A stretch of 37,197 nucleotides of DNA, taken from positions 1 through 37,197 of the forward strand of contig JAQUYG010000009.1 of the NCBI GenBank assembly GCA_028691985.1, written 5' to 3'. The stretch is from Minisyncoccota bacterium. Lineage in GTDB: Bacteria; Patescibacteriota; Minisyncoccia; JAHIHE01; JAGLIN01. Shown here in pieces: positions 1 through 7,209 of this stretch. The notes beneath the pieces are model-generated. The model had not been told where the DNA came from. It ran no database searches and saw nothing but the letters and a program-made list of their open reading frames with translations. Made by a program: the position numbers and the translations under genes. Each line of letters begins with the position of its first letter. Within the stretch, counting starts at the first letter, position 1.

Positions 1-67
1 TTATTTCAGGATAGAATTTTCTGATAGTGGTAAATATTTTATTGTCACAGAACATCTTTTTGTGAAA

Positions 68-104
68 CTTAAAACTCTAGAGTTAGGGTTTTAAGCCCCC
101 GCTC
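68..104 (+). repeat. Intergenic repeat A, copy 1 (degenerate)
   Basis: A short T-rich leader followed by TTAAAAC..., a GGGTTT-like core and a CCCGCTC end matches, imperfectly, the stretches at 1171-1213 and 34364-34409. In this copy it lies upstream of the decayed repeat-protein gene, the same relative position as copy 3 before the intact gene. The rest of 1-221 shows no gene. An internal hairpin-like stretch (TTCCCGC...GGGAT, about 145-165) is also visible. Confidence 0.45.
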
Positions 105-221
105 TTTTCTCTGCATCTTGCTATCCTAAAGAGACCTATAGCCCGTTCCCGCAAGGGCAGGGATGCTAATCCCGAAGCTTGTCCGCCTTCCATACTGTAA
201 AAAAAAGAAACAATCATCCCG

Positions 222-902
222 ATGGAAAGAGAAAAAACTCCAGCCAAAAAATGTATCTTCTATAATGTTTTTTTCCTCACAATCATATTTCAATTGACGG
301 CAATTTTCATACCCATGAACCGATCCCATGCCGCCGATACCATTTGGACCGGAGCAGTATCAACCGACTGGGCAACTGGAGCTTGGGCACAGTTCCTACT
401 TCGGTAGACAATGTCACCATCCCTGACGCTTCGACGACAGATAATGATCCGTCCATATCCGCCAGCGCGGTTGCCGCTAATATTAAGATTGCAGTCAGTT
501 TCTATAATCTGAAATTGAATAAATATAATTCTGATGATCTTCTTATCTCAGGCACTGTGGAAGTACTGGGGGATTTTACTCAAACTGACGGTGAACTCAA
601 TAGTGGACAGATAAATCTTGCTGGTGATTATGTAATAGCAGCGGATGCGGTTGGAATATCTCCTAATTCCGGGGCAGCCTATACTACAATCAATATGAAC
701 GGTTCTGGTGACCAGGCGATAGCCTATACCGCTAGGGGAATTGGCAGCCTAGTTCGTATTAACAGGGCTGGTGGAACTTTTGCGGTAAACAATAACATTG
801 TTGTCTGCGGTTGAGCATATATCCAAGGCATAGTAACTGAACTTGATACTTGCACTCTGGTCTTCGGTGATAAAACAATCATCGATATGGATAATGGATA
901 GT
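222..902 (+). pseudogene. Decayed secreted repeat protein (paralogue of the gene at 34491)
   Basis: The first 50 or so codons are nearly identical to the intact gene at 34491: start MEREKTP, a hydrophobic signal segment, then the AADT.WTGA.STDWA motif. At about 383 this copy lacks 10 bases that the intact gene has (the codons around IAGNW), so the frame shifts and hits a stop at 405-407. The original frame resumes as an open stretch up to 814 that contains one repeat unit (TDGELNSGQINLAGDY). A TGA at 812-814 then replaces the Trp of the GWTYIQG motif, and further stops follow. The upstream region has also lost about 18 bases that carry the -10 box in the intact copy. Two disabling lesions plus promoter loss make this a pseudogene rather than a programmed frameshift. 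Confidence 0.88.
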
Positions 903-1075
903 ATCTATGAAATCAATATCGCAGACAGGGAAAGCTATATTCTGGAGTAGCAGTTTTCCAACCCGCGCGGTTATCTTTAGAAGGATGGAAAATTTTAATT
1001 AAGATATGGGTTTGATTTGCTTTGGACGGCAGTGTAGGATGAGTCCTGCTACTCCGTGCATGATAACTCTCTGCG

Positions 1076-1105
1076 GGAACTGGTCTTTGGATCGGTTCCT
1101 TTTGG
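1076..1105 (+). terminator. Hairpin with T tract, homologous to the one at 34182
   Basis: GGAACTGGTC / GATCGGTTCC form a 10-bp stem (two G-U pairs) closed by a TTTG loop and followed by CTTTTGG. The same stem-loop, with a compensated GC-rich version, occurs at 34182-34205. It probably terminates transcripts from the decayed gene upstream. Confidence 0.55.
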
Positions 1106-1136
1106 TTCGATTTCAAGATAAAAAGTTGCTATGGTA

Positions 1137-1213
1137 AAAGAATATTGTGATGGGGTTTTGTTTTGTGAAATTTAAAACTATTGGGACTGGGTTTGGAGAC
1201 TCGTTCCCGCGTT
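1137..1213 (+). repeat. Intergenic repeat A, copy 2
   Basis: The segment reads AATATTGTGAT, then a T-rich stretch, TTTAAAACTATTGGGACTGG and finally a CGTTCCCGC end. It matches 34333-34409 in order and spacing (AATATTGTGAT..., TTAAAACCTCTGGGACCGGG, GCTCCCGC). No repeat-protein gene follows this copy; the next gene is the unrelated one at 1403. Confidence 0.5.
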
Positions 1214-1360
1214 AGCTATGTATTAGTAAAATAGACGATTCTGAGGTATGATTTTTAGATATTTAAGGGCAGACTTCTGTCGGATAGTTATGGCAAATAG
1301 AAATAACCTAGATTAGTATTAGGAGCAAATATCAAAGAGTATTTTATAAAAGTATATTTG

Positions 1361-1369
1361 TGTTATAAT
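1361..1369 (+). promoter_or_regulatory. Extended -10 promoter
   Basis: TGTTATAAT is a perfect extended -10 (TGnTATAAT), 33 bases upstream of the ATG at 1403. No good -35 is visible at 17 bases, as is common for extended -10 promoters. It probably drives the operon from 1403 to 5734. Confidence 0.6.
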
Positions 1370-1402
1370 TAGTAAAAGTTAAGTTGTTAATAAGTCTCGG
1401 GA

Positions 1403-2302
1403 ATGAATGCTTCTATAGACAAAATTTCAAATGGAATATATTTTTTACTTTTAGGTTTTATATTTTTAATGATTTCTTTTGGGTTTGTTAGGGTAAATAT
1501 AATATTTCAATTTCTCCGTCTCTGGCCTTTGATTTTTGTCCTTATCGGGGTAGCCCTTTTATCCGGTAGGGGGCGTTTTTATCCTATCAGAATCATCTCG
1601 CCTGCAATCGTTCTGGGTTTTGTCGTGTTCACGATATACAATTTTCAGGGCGGCGATATCCTCCATAAGAGGGATATTGATACGATAAAGATAAATCAAG
1701 CCATGCCGGAAGAAAAAGCGACCGGCCTTAAAGTCGAGTTCTCTTCTGGGAGGGTAAAAATTTATGAGCAAGAAGAAAATTTTATCAGCGGGAGTGTGAC
1801 TACCCCGAGCGGAATATCTCTTATGATGAGTGCGGCAGGATATGAAAGGGAAAACCTGTATGAAATCCAGGGTGACATGAAAAGCGAATATGTTTTCAGC
1901 CCGTGGGATAATAATAATTCTTGGGAGATTGCAATCGGAAAGAATCGCCCTGTAAATCTTGATGTAAAGACGAAATATAGTAGCGACAGAATAGAAGCGG
2001 AGAATCTTGTTATGAGTGATCTCAACTATGCTGTCTCTTGGGGGTCGGGAGAAATTATCCTTGGTAAGGCTGCTAGAAAAGTCGATATAGAAGCTGTCGG
2101 CTCACGGCTTGTAATTATGATTCCTTGGGATTCAGGACTTCGCATATATTCCGATCTGAAATTTAGCAAGGATAATCTGGATGATTTAGAACTTGGTAGA
2201 AGTTACAAAGAATATAAAAATTCTAATTATGATAAATCAAGCGATAGGGTTGATCTGAATCTAGACACTTTGCTTTCTATAGTTGAGATAAAATTTTATT
2301 GA
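1403..2302 (+). CDS. LiaF/LiaI-like membrane protein with C-terminal beta domain
   Basis: The 299-residue protein has about three N-terminal hydrophobic segments (roughly residues 12-30, 37-55 and 63-80), with the arrangement of DUF5668/LiaI-type membrane domains (the LRLWPLIFVLIGVALL stretch is typical). After that comes an approximately 200-residue soluble part rich in alternating beta-strand patterns (EFSSGRVKIYE, AVSWGSGEIILG, AVGSRLVIMIPWDSGLRI). This resembles the LiaF C-terminal / toast-rack domain. In Firmicutes LiaF restrains a cell-envelope stress two-component system, but no kinase or regulator gene is visible here, so that role is not established. The ATG at 1403 is preceded only by CGGGA, a weak ribosome site. 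The next gene begins at or just beyond the stop codon, so the two are probably translated from one transcript. Confidence 0.6.
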   Translation: MNASIDKISNGIYFLLLGFIFLMISFGFVRVNIIFQFLRLWPLIFVLIGVALLSGRGRFYPIRIISPAIVLGFVVFTIYNFQGGDILHKRDIDTIKINQAMPEEKATGLKVEFSSGRVKIYEQEENFISGSVTTPSGISLMMSAAGYERENLYEIQGDMKSEYVFSPWDNNNSWEIAIGKNRPVNLDVKTKYSSDRIEAENLVMSDLNYAVSWGSGEIILGKAARKVDIEAVGSRLVIMIPWDSGLRIYSDLKFSKDNLDDLELGRSYKEYKNSNYDKSSDRVDLNLDTLLSIVEIKFY

Positions 2303-2313
2303 TAATTAGGGCG

Positions 2314-2763
2314 ATGAGAAAATTCTCTTATGACAATCTGATTAGAAAACATGAAAAAAGAGTCAGCTTTATTGTGCTGGTTTCTTTTCTGTTTACTTTT
2401 ATTTTTGTAAGGGCTTATGTGATTTTCGCCAACTCCGGTATTTTTGATGACCCATATATTTATGTCCGTGGTTATCATATCCACCACCTTAACTATGGCA
2501 TCTTTATAATGGCAATCGTCGGGTTCTTGTCCTTAACTTTTCAGAATGAAAAAAACAGGCTTAAGATCGGCGCTCTTTATGGAATCGGAATGGGTCTTAC
2601 CTTCGATGAGTTCGGAATGTGGATGAGGCTGGAGGACGATTATTGGGTGCGTGCCAGTTATGACGCGATAATAGTGATCTCTTTGCTTTTTATGAGCTTC
2701 GTATATTTTCCATCCTTTTGGTATTTTTTGAAGGATTGCTTCGTAAAAAAAAATAAAAAATAG
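2314..2763 (+). CDS. Small conserved integral membrane protein with His/acidic motifs
   Basis: The protein has 149 residues from the ATG at 2314; a TTG at 2299 that overlaps the previous stop would add five. It has about four hydrophobic segments. Two motif clusters stand out: RGYHIHHLNYGIF before the second segment, and GMGLTFDEFGMWMRLEDDYW between the third and fourth. His and Asp/Glu residues grouped at membrane edges suggest a metal site or an intramembrane active site. I recall similar HxHH...DEF...DYW integral membrane proteins of unknown function in other bacteria, but cannot name the family. It sits between a LiaF-like protein and two glycosyltransferases, which suggests an envelope role. 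Function unknown. Confidence 0.7.
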   Translation: MRKFSYDNLIRKHEKRVSFIVLVSFLFTFIFVRAYVIFANSGIFDDPYIYVRGYHIHHLNYGIFIMAIVGFLSLTFQNEKNRLKIGALYGIGMGLTFDEFGMWMRLEDDYWVRASYDAIIVISLLFMSFVYFPSFWYFLKDCFVKKNKK

Positions 2764-2792
2764 ACACTCATTTAATTAAATAACATACCGAC

Positions 2793-3956
2793 ATGAGAGT
2801 AGGAATGTTCATAAATTATTATATTCCTTCTAAGGGAGGAATGGAGACTTCCGTTATCAATTTAAGCAAGGGGCTTCAGGACGCAGGACATGAGGTTTTT
2901 ATCTTCGCTCCTAATTATCCGAATTGGCAGGAAACGGAGAAAAATGTCTTTCGTTACAAATCATTCGCTTTCACTTATGACGACTATCAATATGTGATCC
3001 CCATTCCTTTCGGGTCTAAGATGGAAGAGAAAATCCGTGCTTTGAATCTTGATATCATCCATAGTCATCAACCTTTTTCTTTGGGATGGGAGGCGAAAAA
3101 ATTTGCCAAAAAATTGGATGTGCCGATGGTATTCACTTATCATATCAAATTCGAGGATTATTATCATTATATTTTCTTGGTTCCAAAAGTGGTTTCACAA
3201 AAGATAATCAATTGGTTCTTAAGTCGTTATTTGAAACAATGCGACGCAATCATCGCCCCTTCCAGCGCCATTAAAAAACTGCTTTTTGACTCCGGGGTAA
3301 AAAAATCGGTCTATGTAATACCTAGCGGAATCAATATCGATCACTTTTCGAAAGATAGCGGCAAGCGAGATGAAATCAGGAACAAATATGGCGTGAAGCA
3401 AAACGAGGTGCTTCTCATAACGGCCAGTCGTGTGGTTCCGGAAAAGAACATTGATTTTATAGTGAGATCATTCGCAATAATCAGAAAAACTCGCAAGGAT
3501 GCCAAGCTGATGATAGTGGGAGAGGGGAGCTTCAGAGACGAATTGGATGTGCTTGTGAAGGAGCTTAGCTTGGGGGAAAGCGTGATTTTTACCGGGCTTC
3601 TAGACAAGACGGGAATGATTGCGCACTATCAAGCAAGCGACATTTTTGTGTTTGCTTCGCTTACGGAGACACAAGGGTTAGTTGCCGTGGAGGCGATGGC
3701 AGCCGGACTTCCTGTTGTGGCGGTCAAAGCAAGCGGCATAGAGGATATGATTAAGAGCGGTCAGGATGGAATTCTGACTGACAACAAGGAAGACAACTTT
3801 GCCGAGAACGCAATCCGTATGATCGAAGATGTTGAGCTTCGCAAAAAGATGTCTGAAAGTGCCAGGGTGAATGCTCAGGAATTTCGTATAGCCCCATGGA
3901 CCGAAAAGGTTGTGGGACTATATAGAGAACTTATAAAAAAGAAAAAAGAATCATAA
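2793..3956 (+). CDS. GT4-family glycosyltransferase, probably diacylglycerol glucosyltransferase-like
   Basis: The 387-residue protein has the full two-domain GT-B plan of GT4 enzymes. The N-terminal domain opens with an acceptor-side glycine loop (PSKGGMETSVINLSKGL, about 12-28). HSHQPFSLGW and FTYHIKFEDYYHY follow at about 90-126. The C-terminal nucleotide-sugar domain carries the EX7E motif (Glu292 and Glu300 in ETQGLVAVEAMAAGLPVV). The HSHQPF..GW...FTYH pattern is typical of the MGS-like branch that puts a hexose on diacylglycerol; other GT4 acceptors cannot be excluded. The protein would act at the inner face of the membrane, with no transmembrane helices of its own. A GT2 enzyme follows 12 bases downstream. 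The ATG has no Shine-Dalgarno site. Confidence 0.85.
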   Translation: MRVGMFINYYIPSKGGMETSVINLSKGLQDAGHEVFIFAPNYPNWQETEKNVFRYKSFAFTYDDYQYVIPIPFGSKMEEKIRALNLDIIHSHQPFSLGWEAKKFAKKLDVPMVFTYHIKFEDYYHYIFLVPKVVSQKIINWFLSRYLKQCDAIIAPSSAIKKLLFDSGVKKSVYVIPSGINIDHFSKDSGKRDEIRNKYGVKQNEVLLITASRVVPEKNIDFIVRSFAIIRKTRKDAKLMIVGEGSFRDELDVLVKELSLGESVIFTGLLDKTGMIAHYQASDIFVFASLTETQGLVAVEAMAAGLPVVAVKASGIEDMIKSGQDGILTDNKEDNFAENAIRMIEDVELRKKMSESARVNAQEFRIAPWTEKVVGLYRELIKKKKES

Positions 3957-3968
3957 TAATATAAAGTT

Positions 3969-4688
3969 ATGCTATCAATAATCATACCGACTAAAAATGA
4001 AGAGAAATATTTGCCTAAGCTTTTGGATAGTATCAAGATACAGAGCTTCTCTGATTATGAAATTATTGTGGCGGACAATAAATCTCAAGACAGGACACAG
4101 GAAGTCGCAAGGAGTTTTGGCGCCGAAGTTGTTCAGGGTGGGTTGCCGGCAGAAGGCAGAAATCGCGGCGCGGCGGTGGCAAACGGTGACATCTTTCTTT
4201 TTTTGGATGCCGATACTGAAATGCCGGATATTAACTTTCTGAAAGATGCGTTTAGGGAATTTGATAAGAAAAAGCTCTCGATGGGGGTTCCTGTCGCAAT
4301 TACCGAGGGTAATTATTTGGATAGACTTTTTTTTCGTTGGTGGAATTATTTCGTTGCATCGTCTCAGTTTGCCAAACCTCTCGCGGGTGGATGGTGTATT
4401 TTTGTGAAAAGAGATATTCATCAAAAGCTGGGTGGATTTGATGAAAAAATTATATTAGGAGAAGATTCTGATTATGCTCAGCGTGGCTGTAAATTGGGCA
4501 GGTTCAGATTTATGTCCAGTGTAAAAATCAGAGTTTCTTCGCGTCGTCTCAAGAAAGAAGGCTATCTAAAAGTACTATTGCAGGATGTCGGTCAAGGGAT
4601 TTATCTTCTTACCCACGGCAGGATGGATAAAAAAAATCGCTTTGGATATGAATTCGATATTTACGAGGAGGGGAATAAAAATAAATAA
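3969..4688 (+). CDS. GT2-family glycosyltransferase
   Basis: The 239-residue protein is a compact GT-A fold. It starts with the nucleotide-binding strand LSIIIPTKNEEKYLPKLLDS and has the ADNKSQDRT loop. The metal-binding DxD appears as FLDADT (Asp80, Asp82). GGFDEKIILGEDSDYAQRG near residue 155 matches the ED acceptor/catalytic-base motif of GT2 enzymes. A short hydrophobic stretch around residue 115 (FFRWWNYFVA) may touch the membrane, but there is no polytopic C-terminal domain, unlike dolichyl-phosphate-type GT2 enzymes. It follows the GT4 gene closely and is probably cotranscribed. The sugar and acceptor cannot be read from the sequence. Confidence 0.85.
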   Translation: MLSIIIPTKNEEKYLPKLLDSIKIQSFSDYEIIVADNKSQDRTQEVARSFGAEVVQGGLPAEGRNRGAAVANGDIFLFLDADTEMPDINFLKDAFREFDKKKLSMGVPVAITEGNYLDRLFFRWWNYFVASSQFAKPLAGGWCIFVKRDIHQKLGGFDEKIILGEDSDYAQRGCKLGRFRFMSSVKIRVSSRRLKKEGYLKVLLQDVGQGIYLLTHGRMDKKNRFGYEFDIYEEGNKNK

Positions 4689-4714
4689 TTTTTAAAGAAT
4701 AATCAATTAAAATT

Positions 4715-5734
4715 ATGGAAAAAGAAGAAATAAATCTCAATAGTATGGAAGGTAGAATGAGGGCTGTTGAAGAATCAAAAGAGCAAAAGAGATCTTTGCT
4801 AGAGGTTGAAGAAGTTGCGGAAGGTGATAAGAAAATTTTTGAAGAAGGGTCTGTAAAATCAGAATCCGAAAAAATCGGAGAAGTTAGAGAGAAAATAGAA
4901 AGCGATGAGGGCGACAAGAAGGAAATAACGACAGGGCACAAAGAAGAGTCTTTAGAAGAAATTGAAAGAAATATTTTAGAGAAAGAAGGGTCTTTTAATG
5001 ATAAATTCAGTAGATTGGAAAAAATGCCAAAAGACACTTTTAAGAAAAAAATTGAAGGAACAAGAAATAAAATCTCGCAGATGGTGGCCGATATGGGGTC
5101 GATTGAAACTAAGCGTGGAGAATTTACAAACGATATAATTAAGGCAATCGAAAAGATTAAAGAAGATGGTGATTTGCCAAAAGGCTTTTTCGAAAATATT
5201 GAAAATATGATTAGTATAGGCTCTGGTCATGGTGAAAACCCTTTTGGGATATTAGGTAAATATCTTTCAGAAAATACAAAGGCGATTTTTATTGATCCTT
5301 ACGCAGCTCCATCTGAAAAAATTTCTCAAAACGATAATATTAGACATTTAGGACAAAAATTTGAGGATGTAAAAATTGAAAGACAGTCTGGCGAGAAGAA
5401 TATAGTGGAGGCTTCTAATTTTTTGCAACTTTTTGAGCTGGAAGAAAAGAAAGAGGCGCTTGAAAAAATGGTTAAGCTGGCTGGTCCTGGTGGAAAAATA
5501 ATAATCGTTGATGAAATTAAAAGGGATGGTTTTGATGGAGCTGGAGACCGGGCCTTGAATAGATTTTATAATTGGAGTAGAGGTGAATATAATCGTTTGA
5601 GCGAAGAGGACTATGAAAAGATGTTTAAGGAAGCAGGACTAAAGATGGTCGCTAAAAATCAATATAATAGAGCTTCGTTCGTCTTCATGCTCGAAGTTCC
5701 TGAAGAAACGATTAAGTCTTCCATCGAAGCTTAA
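4715..5734 (+). CDS. Charged coiled-coil N-terminus fused to a SAM-methyltransferase-like domain
   Basis: The 339-residue protein has two parts. Residues 1 to about 150 are extremely Glu/Lys-rich with heptad-like spacing, consistent with a long coiled coil or charged helix. Residues about 160-335 look like a class I methyltransferase. MISIGSGHGENPFGIL is a motif-I glycine loop (about 166-180), AIFIDPYAAPS is the acidic strand-2 region, and LAGPGGKIIIVDEIKRDG is the strand 4/5 region after a helix. The last part has the usual YEKMFKEAGLKMV lid. Motif II/III residues are weak, so activity is uncertain. It follows the two glycosyltransferases with a 26-base gap and is followed by a clear terminator, so it is probably the last gene of the operon. 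The substrate is unknown. Confidence 0.65.
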   Translation: MEKEEINLNSMEGRMRAVEESKEQKRSLLEVEEVAEGDKKIFEEGSVKSESEKIGEVREKIESDEGDKKEITTGHKEESLEEIERNILEKEGSFNDKFSRLEKMPKDTFKKKIEGTRNKISQMVADMGSIETKRGEFTNDIIKAIEKIKEDGDLPKGFFENIENMISIGSGHGENPFGILGKYLSENTKAIFIDPYAAPSEKISQNDNIRHLGQKFEDVKIERQSGEKNIVEASNFLQLFELEEKKEALEKMVKLAGPGGKIIIVDEIKRDGFDGAGDRALNRFYNWSRGEYNRLSEEDYEKMFKEAGLKMVAKNQYNRASFVFMLEVPEETIKSSIEA

Positions 5735-5763
5735 TAAAAAAGCAAAACTTATATTTTCAAAAG

Positions 5764-5793
5764 AAAGCCGATTAATTTCGGCTTTTATTTTTT
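5764..5793 (+). terminator. Rho-independent terminator
   Basis: AAAGCCGA / TCGGCTTT form an 8-bp stem with a 6-base loop, followed by TTTTATTTTTT. It ends the 1403-5734 operon. Confidence 0.85.
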
Positions 5794-5806
5794 GAATTTA
5801 AAAATA

Positions 5807-5835
5807 TTTACAAAAAATTGATTATGTGTTATTTA
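5807..5835 (+). promoter_or_regulatory. Possible promoter for the 35-residue membrane protein
   Basis: TTTACA, a 17-base spacer, then TATTTA. The -35 is good and the -10 is mediocre. It lies right after a terminator and before a gene with a strong ribosome site. Confidence 0.4.
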
Positions 5836-5869
5836 TATAAAATAAAAAAGATTTATTAGGGGGGGTAAA

Positions 5870-5977
5870 ATGACACCACAAGAAAAAATGAATTGGTTTT
5901 TTATTATTCTTTTGTTTTTAGCTTTTTTTGTCTATTTTATTTTTCGCGTAGTTCCAAAATTATGCGAATTATGGTGA
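5870..5977 (+). CDS. 35-residue single-pass membrane peptide
   Basis: ATG at 5870 with a purine-rich ribosome site (AGGGGGGG, about 5858-5865) four bases upstream. The product starts MTPQEKMNW, has one hydrophobic helix of roughly 17 residues rich in Phe/Leu/Ile, and ends in RVVPKLCELW. It has its own terminator downstream at 6001-6038. Because of its length coding cannot be proven, but promoter, ribosome site, membrane helix and terminator occur in the right order. No family is recognised. Confidence 0.55.
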   Translation: MTPQEKMNWFFIILLFLAFFVYFIFRVVPKLCELW

Positions 5978-6000
5978 GTCCTTAAAGGGCATTTTGCCAA

Positions 6001-6038
6001 CCTGCAGATAACAAGATCTGTAGGCTTTTTTATTTTTA
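6001..6038 (+). terminator. Rho-independent terminator
   Basis: CCTGCAGAT / ATCTGTAGG form a 9-bp stem (one G-U pair) with a 6-base loop, followed by CTTTTTTATTTTT. Confidence 0.85.
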
Positions 6039-6058
6039 AATTAGCTTGTTGGAATTAT

Positions 6059-6087
6059 TAGACATAAACATTTTTTAGTGCTATTGT
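6059..6087 (+). promoter_or_regulatory. Promoter for the 6129-7074 pair
   Basis: TAGACA, a 17-base spacer, and TATTGT preceded by TGC (extended -10). The start codon at 6129 lies about 35 bases beyond the predicted transcription start. Confidence 0.55.
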
Positions 6088-6128
6088 TTCAATAAATAAA
6101 AAGATAAAAACAAAAAAAGAGGTATAAA

Positions 6129-6338
6129 ATGTTTTTACTAACAGTGTTTGCAGCTATTCTCATTCTTTGGATTTTCTTTGCACTCCTGATTTTTTTTGGA
6201 GGAGCATTAAATCCATATAGCGTGGGTGCTTGCAAGATGTATCTTGAAATTACGAAACCGCTAGCGTTAATTGTTTTAGTAATTATTATATTCTTAGTGT
6301 TGCTGAGTTTTTTAGGATATAATTTCGAAATTTTCTGA
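6129..6338 (+). CDS. Small two-helix membrane protein
   Basis: The 69-residue protein is made almost entirely of two hydrophobic segments (residues about 2-25 and 44-64). They are separated by a short polar loop, NPYSVGACKMYLEITK. The ATG is preceded by AAGAGGT, a fair ribosome site. It ends 19 bases before the next membrane gene, and the two are probably cotranscribed. No family is recognised; a partner subunit for the 6358 protein is possible but is only inference from adjacency. Confidence 0.6.
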   Translation: MFLLTVFAAILILWIFFALLIFFGGALNPYSVGACKMYLEITKPLALIVLVIIIFLVLLSFLGYNFEIF

Positions 6339-6357
6339 TAAAAGGAGGAATGACAAG

Positions 6358-7074
6358 GTGTTCGAAACTGAAGCGGGAATCCCTGCTTTTTTAAAAATCG
6401 CCCCCAGTTTAATCGCTTTTGCTATTATCTGGGCATTGTTTGAAATTGAAACTGAAGGAACCATATCCTGGGCAGCATTATTTCCTTGCGCAAGATATAA
6501 AAAATCTCCTGAAACAAAAGAAATAACTTCATACCATATTCTATTGGGACTTATGCTATTTATGGCATTTGAGATAACTAGTATCGCAGTTTTTGGAATA
6601 TGGATTCCAATCGAAAAACTTGTCCAACTAGGCGCGTGGATGCTACTGGTCACTAATCTGGAGGATTATTTGTGGAATATAATGAATCCTTCTGAATTAT
6701 ATGGTTGGAAAGAAACTTTTGTCGAGAGGAGGTATCCTACAGCAAGGTTTATATGGAATATTCCGGTAGATTATTTTATGATGACCGGAGGCTCTCTCCT
6801 TTTCGCTGTTATTTCAGGAATCAATTTGTATCTATGGCTTAGCGTGTTAATTGCCCTTATAATGGTCGCGGTAGCTCTTACTATTTCTATGCCAGCGGTT
6901 CATGGAAGATTTCCTGAATGGAAAAGAAGATATCAAGAACATAATAGAAGACATTGCTTCTTTTTGGGTGATGATGTCGTCGCTACTATTCAGGTAGATT
7001 TTTCGGATGGTAGATCTGGCTATACAACAGAGGTACCTGGGGTGTCAACTACTGGAAGGATAAAACATAGGTAA
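6358..7074 (+). CDS. Multi-pass membrane protein of unknown function (GTG start)
   Basis: The 238-residue protein starts at GTG 6358, chosen because AAAGGAGG at 6341-6348 sits nine bases upstream; the ATG at 6350 is out of frame. About five hydrophobic segments are visible (roughly 11-30, 60-82, 86-102, 140-158 and 160-178). Between them is LLVTNLEDYLWNIMNP, a motif that looks conserved in character (acidic, aromatic and Asn within the membrane region). The C-terminal 50 residues are polar and basic (HGRFPEWKRRYQEHNRRH). A strong terminator follows at 7128. I do not recognise a named family. Confidence 0.7.
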   Translation: MFETEAGIPAFLKIAPSLIAFAIIWALFEIETEGTISWAALFPCARYKKSPETKEITSYHILLGLMLFMAFEITSIAVFGIWIPIEKLVQLGAWMLLVTNLEDYLWNIMNPSELYGWKETFVERRYPTARFIWNIPVDYFMMTGGSLLFAVISGINLYLWLSVLIALIMVAVALTISMPAVHGRFPEWKRRYQEHNRRHCFFLGDDVVATIQVDFSDGRSGYTTEVPGVSTTGRIKHR

Positions 7075-7127
7075 AAATAAAAACTAAAAAAGTTTAAAAG
7101 GTTGCGAAATGGTGGAAACCATTTTGT

Positions 7128-7157
7128 GGAAGAAACATTTTTCTTCCGTTTTATTTT
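7128..7157 (+). terminator. Rho-independent terminator
   Basis: GGAAGAAA / TTTCTTCC form a perfect 8-bp stem with loop CATT, followed by GTTTTATTTT. A second small hairpin (AATGGT / ACCATT) precedes it. Confidence 0.8.
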
Positions 7158-7209
7158 GTATAAATTGTTTTTCCTTCCCATTCCGTCTTTTTCGTTGTAA
7201 AATTAGAGC

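Larger units (their letters stand above)
903..1402. other. Intergenic region without a recognisable gene
   Basis: About 500 bases with no convincing coding frame on either strand. It holds the hairpin at 1076-1099, the repeat A copy at 1171-1213 and a promoter just before the gene at 1403. The hairpin and repeat are in the same order as in the region before the intact repeat-protein gene near 34200-34400. This suggests that another cassette once followed here and was lost. Confidence 0.6.

Noticed and set aside
812-814. TGA in the decayed repeat protein as a recoded Gly or Trp codon (as in some CPR lineages)
   Set aside because: TGA serves as the normal stop in several intact genes here (murC, the 1403 gene, the second NUDIX, the deoxyribosyltransferase). 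This copy also has an independent frameshift.
344-814. An independent 156-residue gene starting at TTG 344
   Set aside because: It is the out-of-frame continuation of the broken repeat protein. It has no ribosome site, and its first ten codons are a frameshifted form of the known N-terminus.
913-1116. A 67-codon minus-strand gene in the left intergenic region
   Set aside because: No ribosome site, low-complexity composition, and it runs across the hairpin at 1076.
6350-6357. ATG 6350 as the start of the 238-residue membrane protein
   Set aside because: It is out of frame with the protein and only one base after AAAGGAGG; GTG 6358 has the right frame and spacing.
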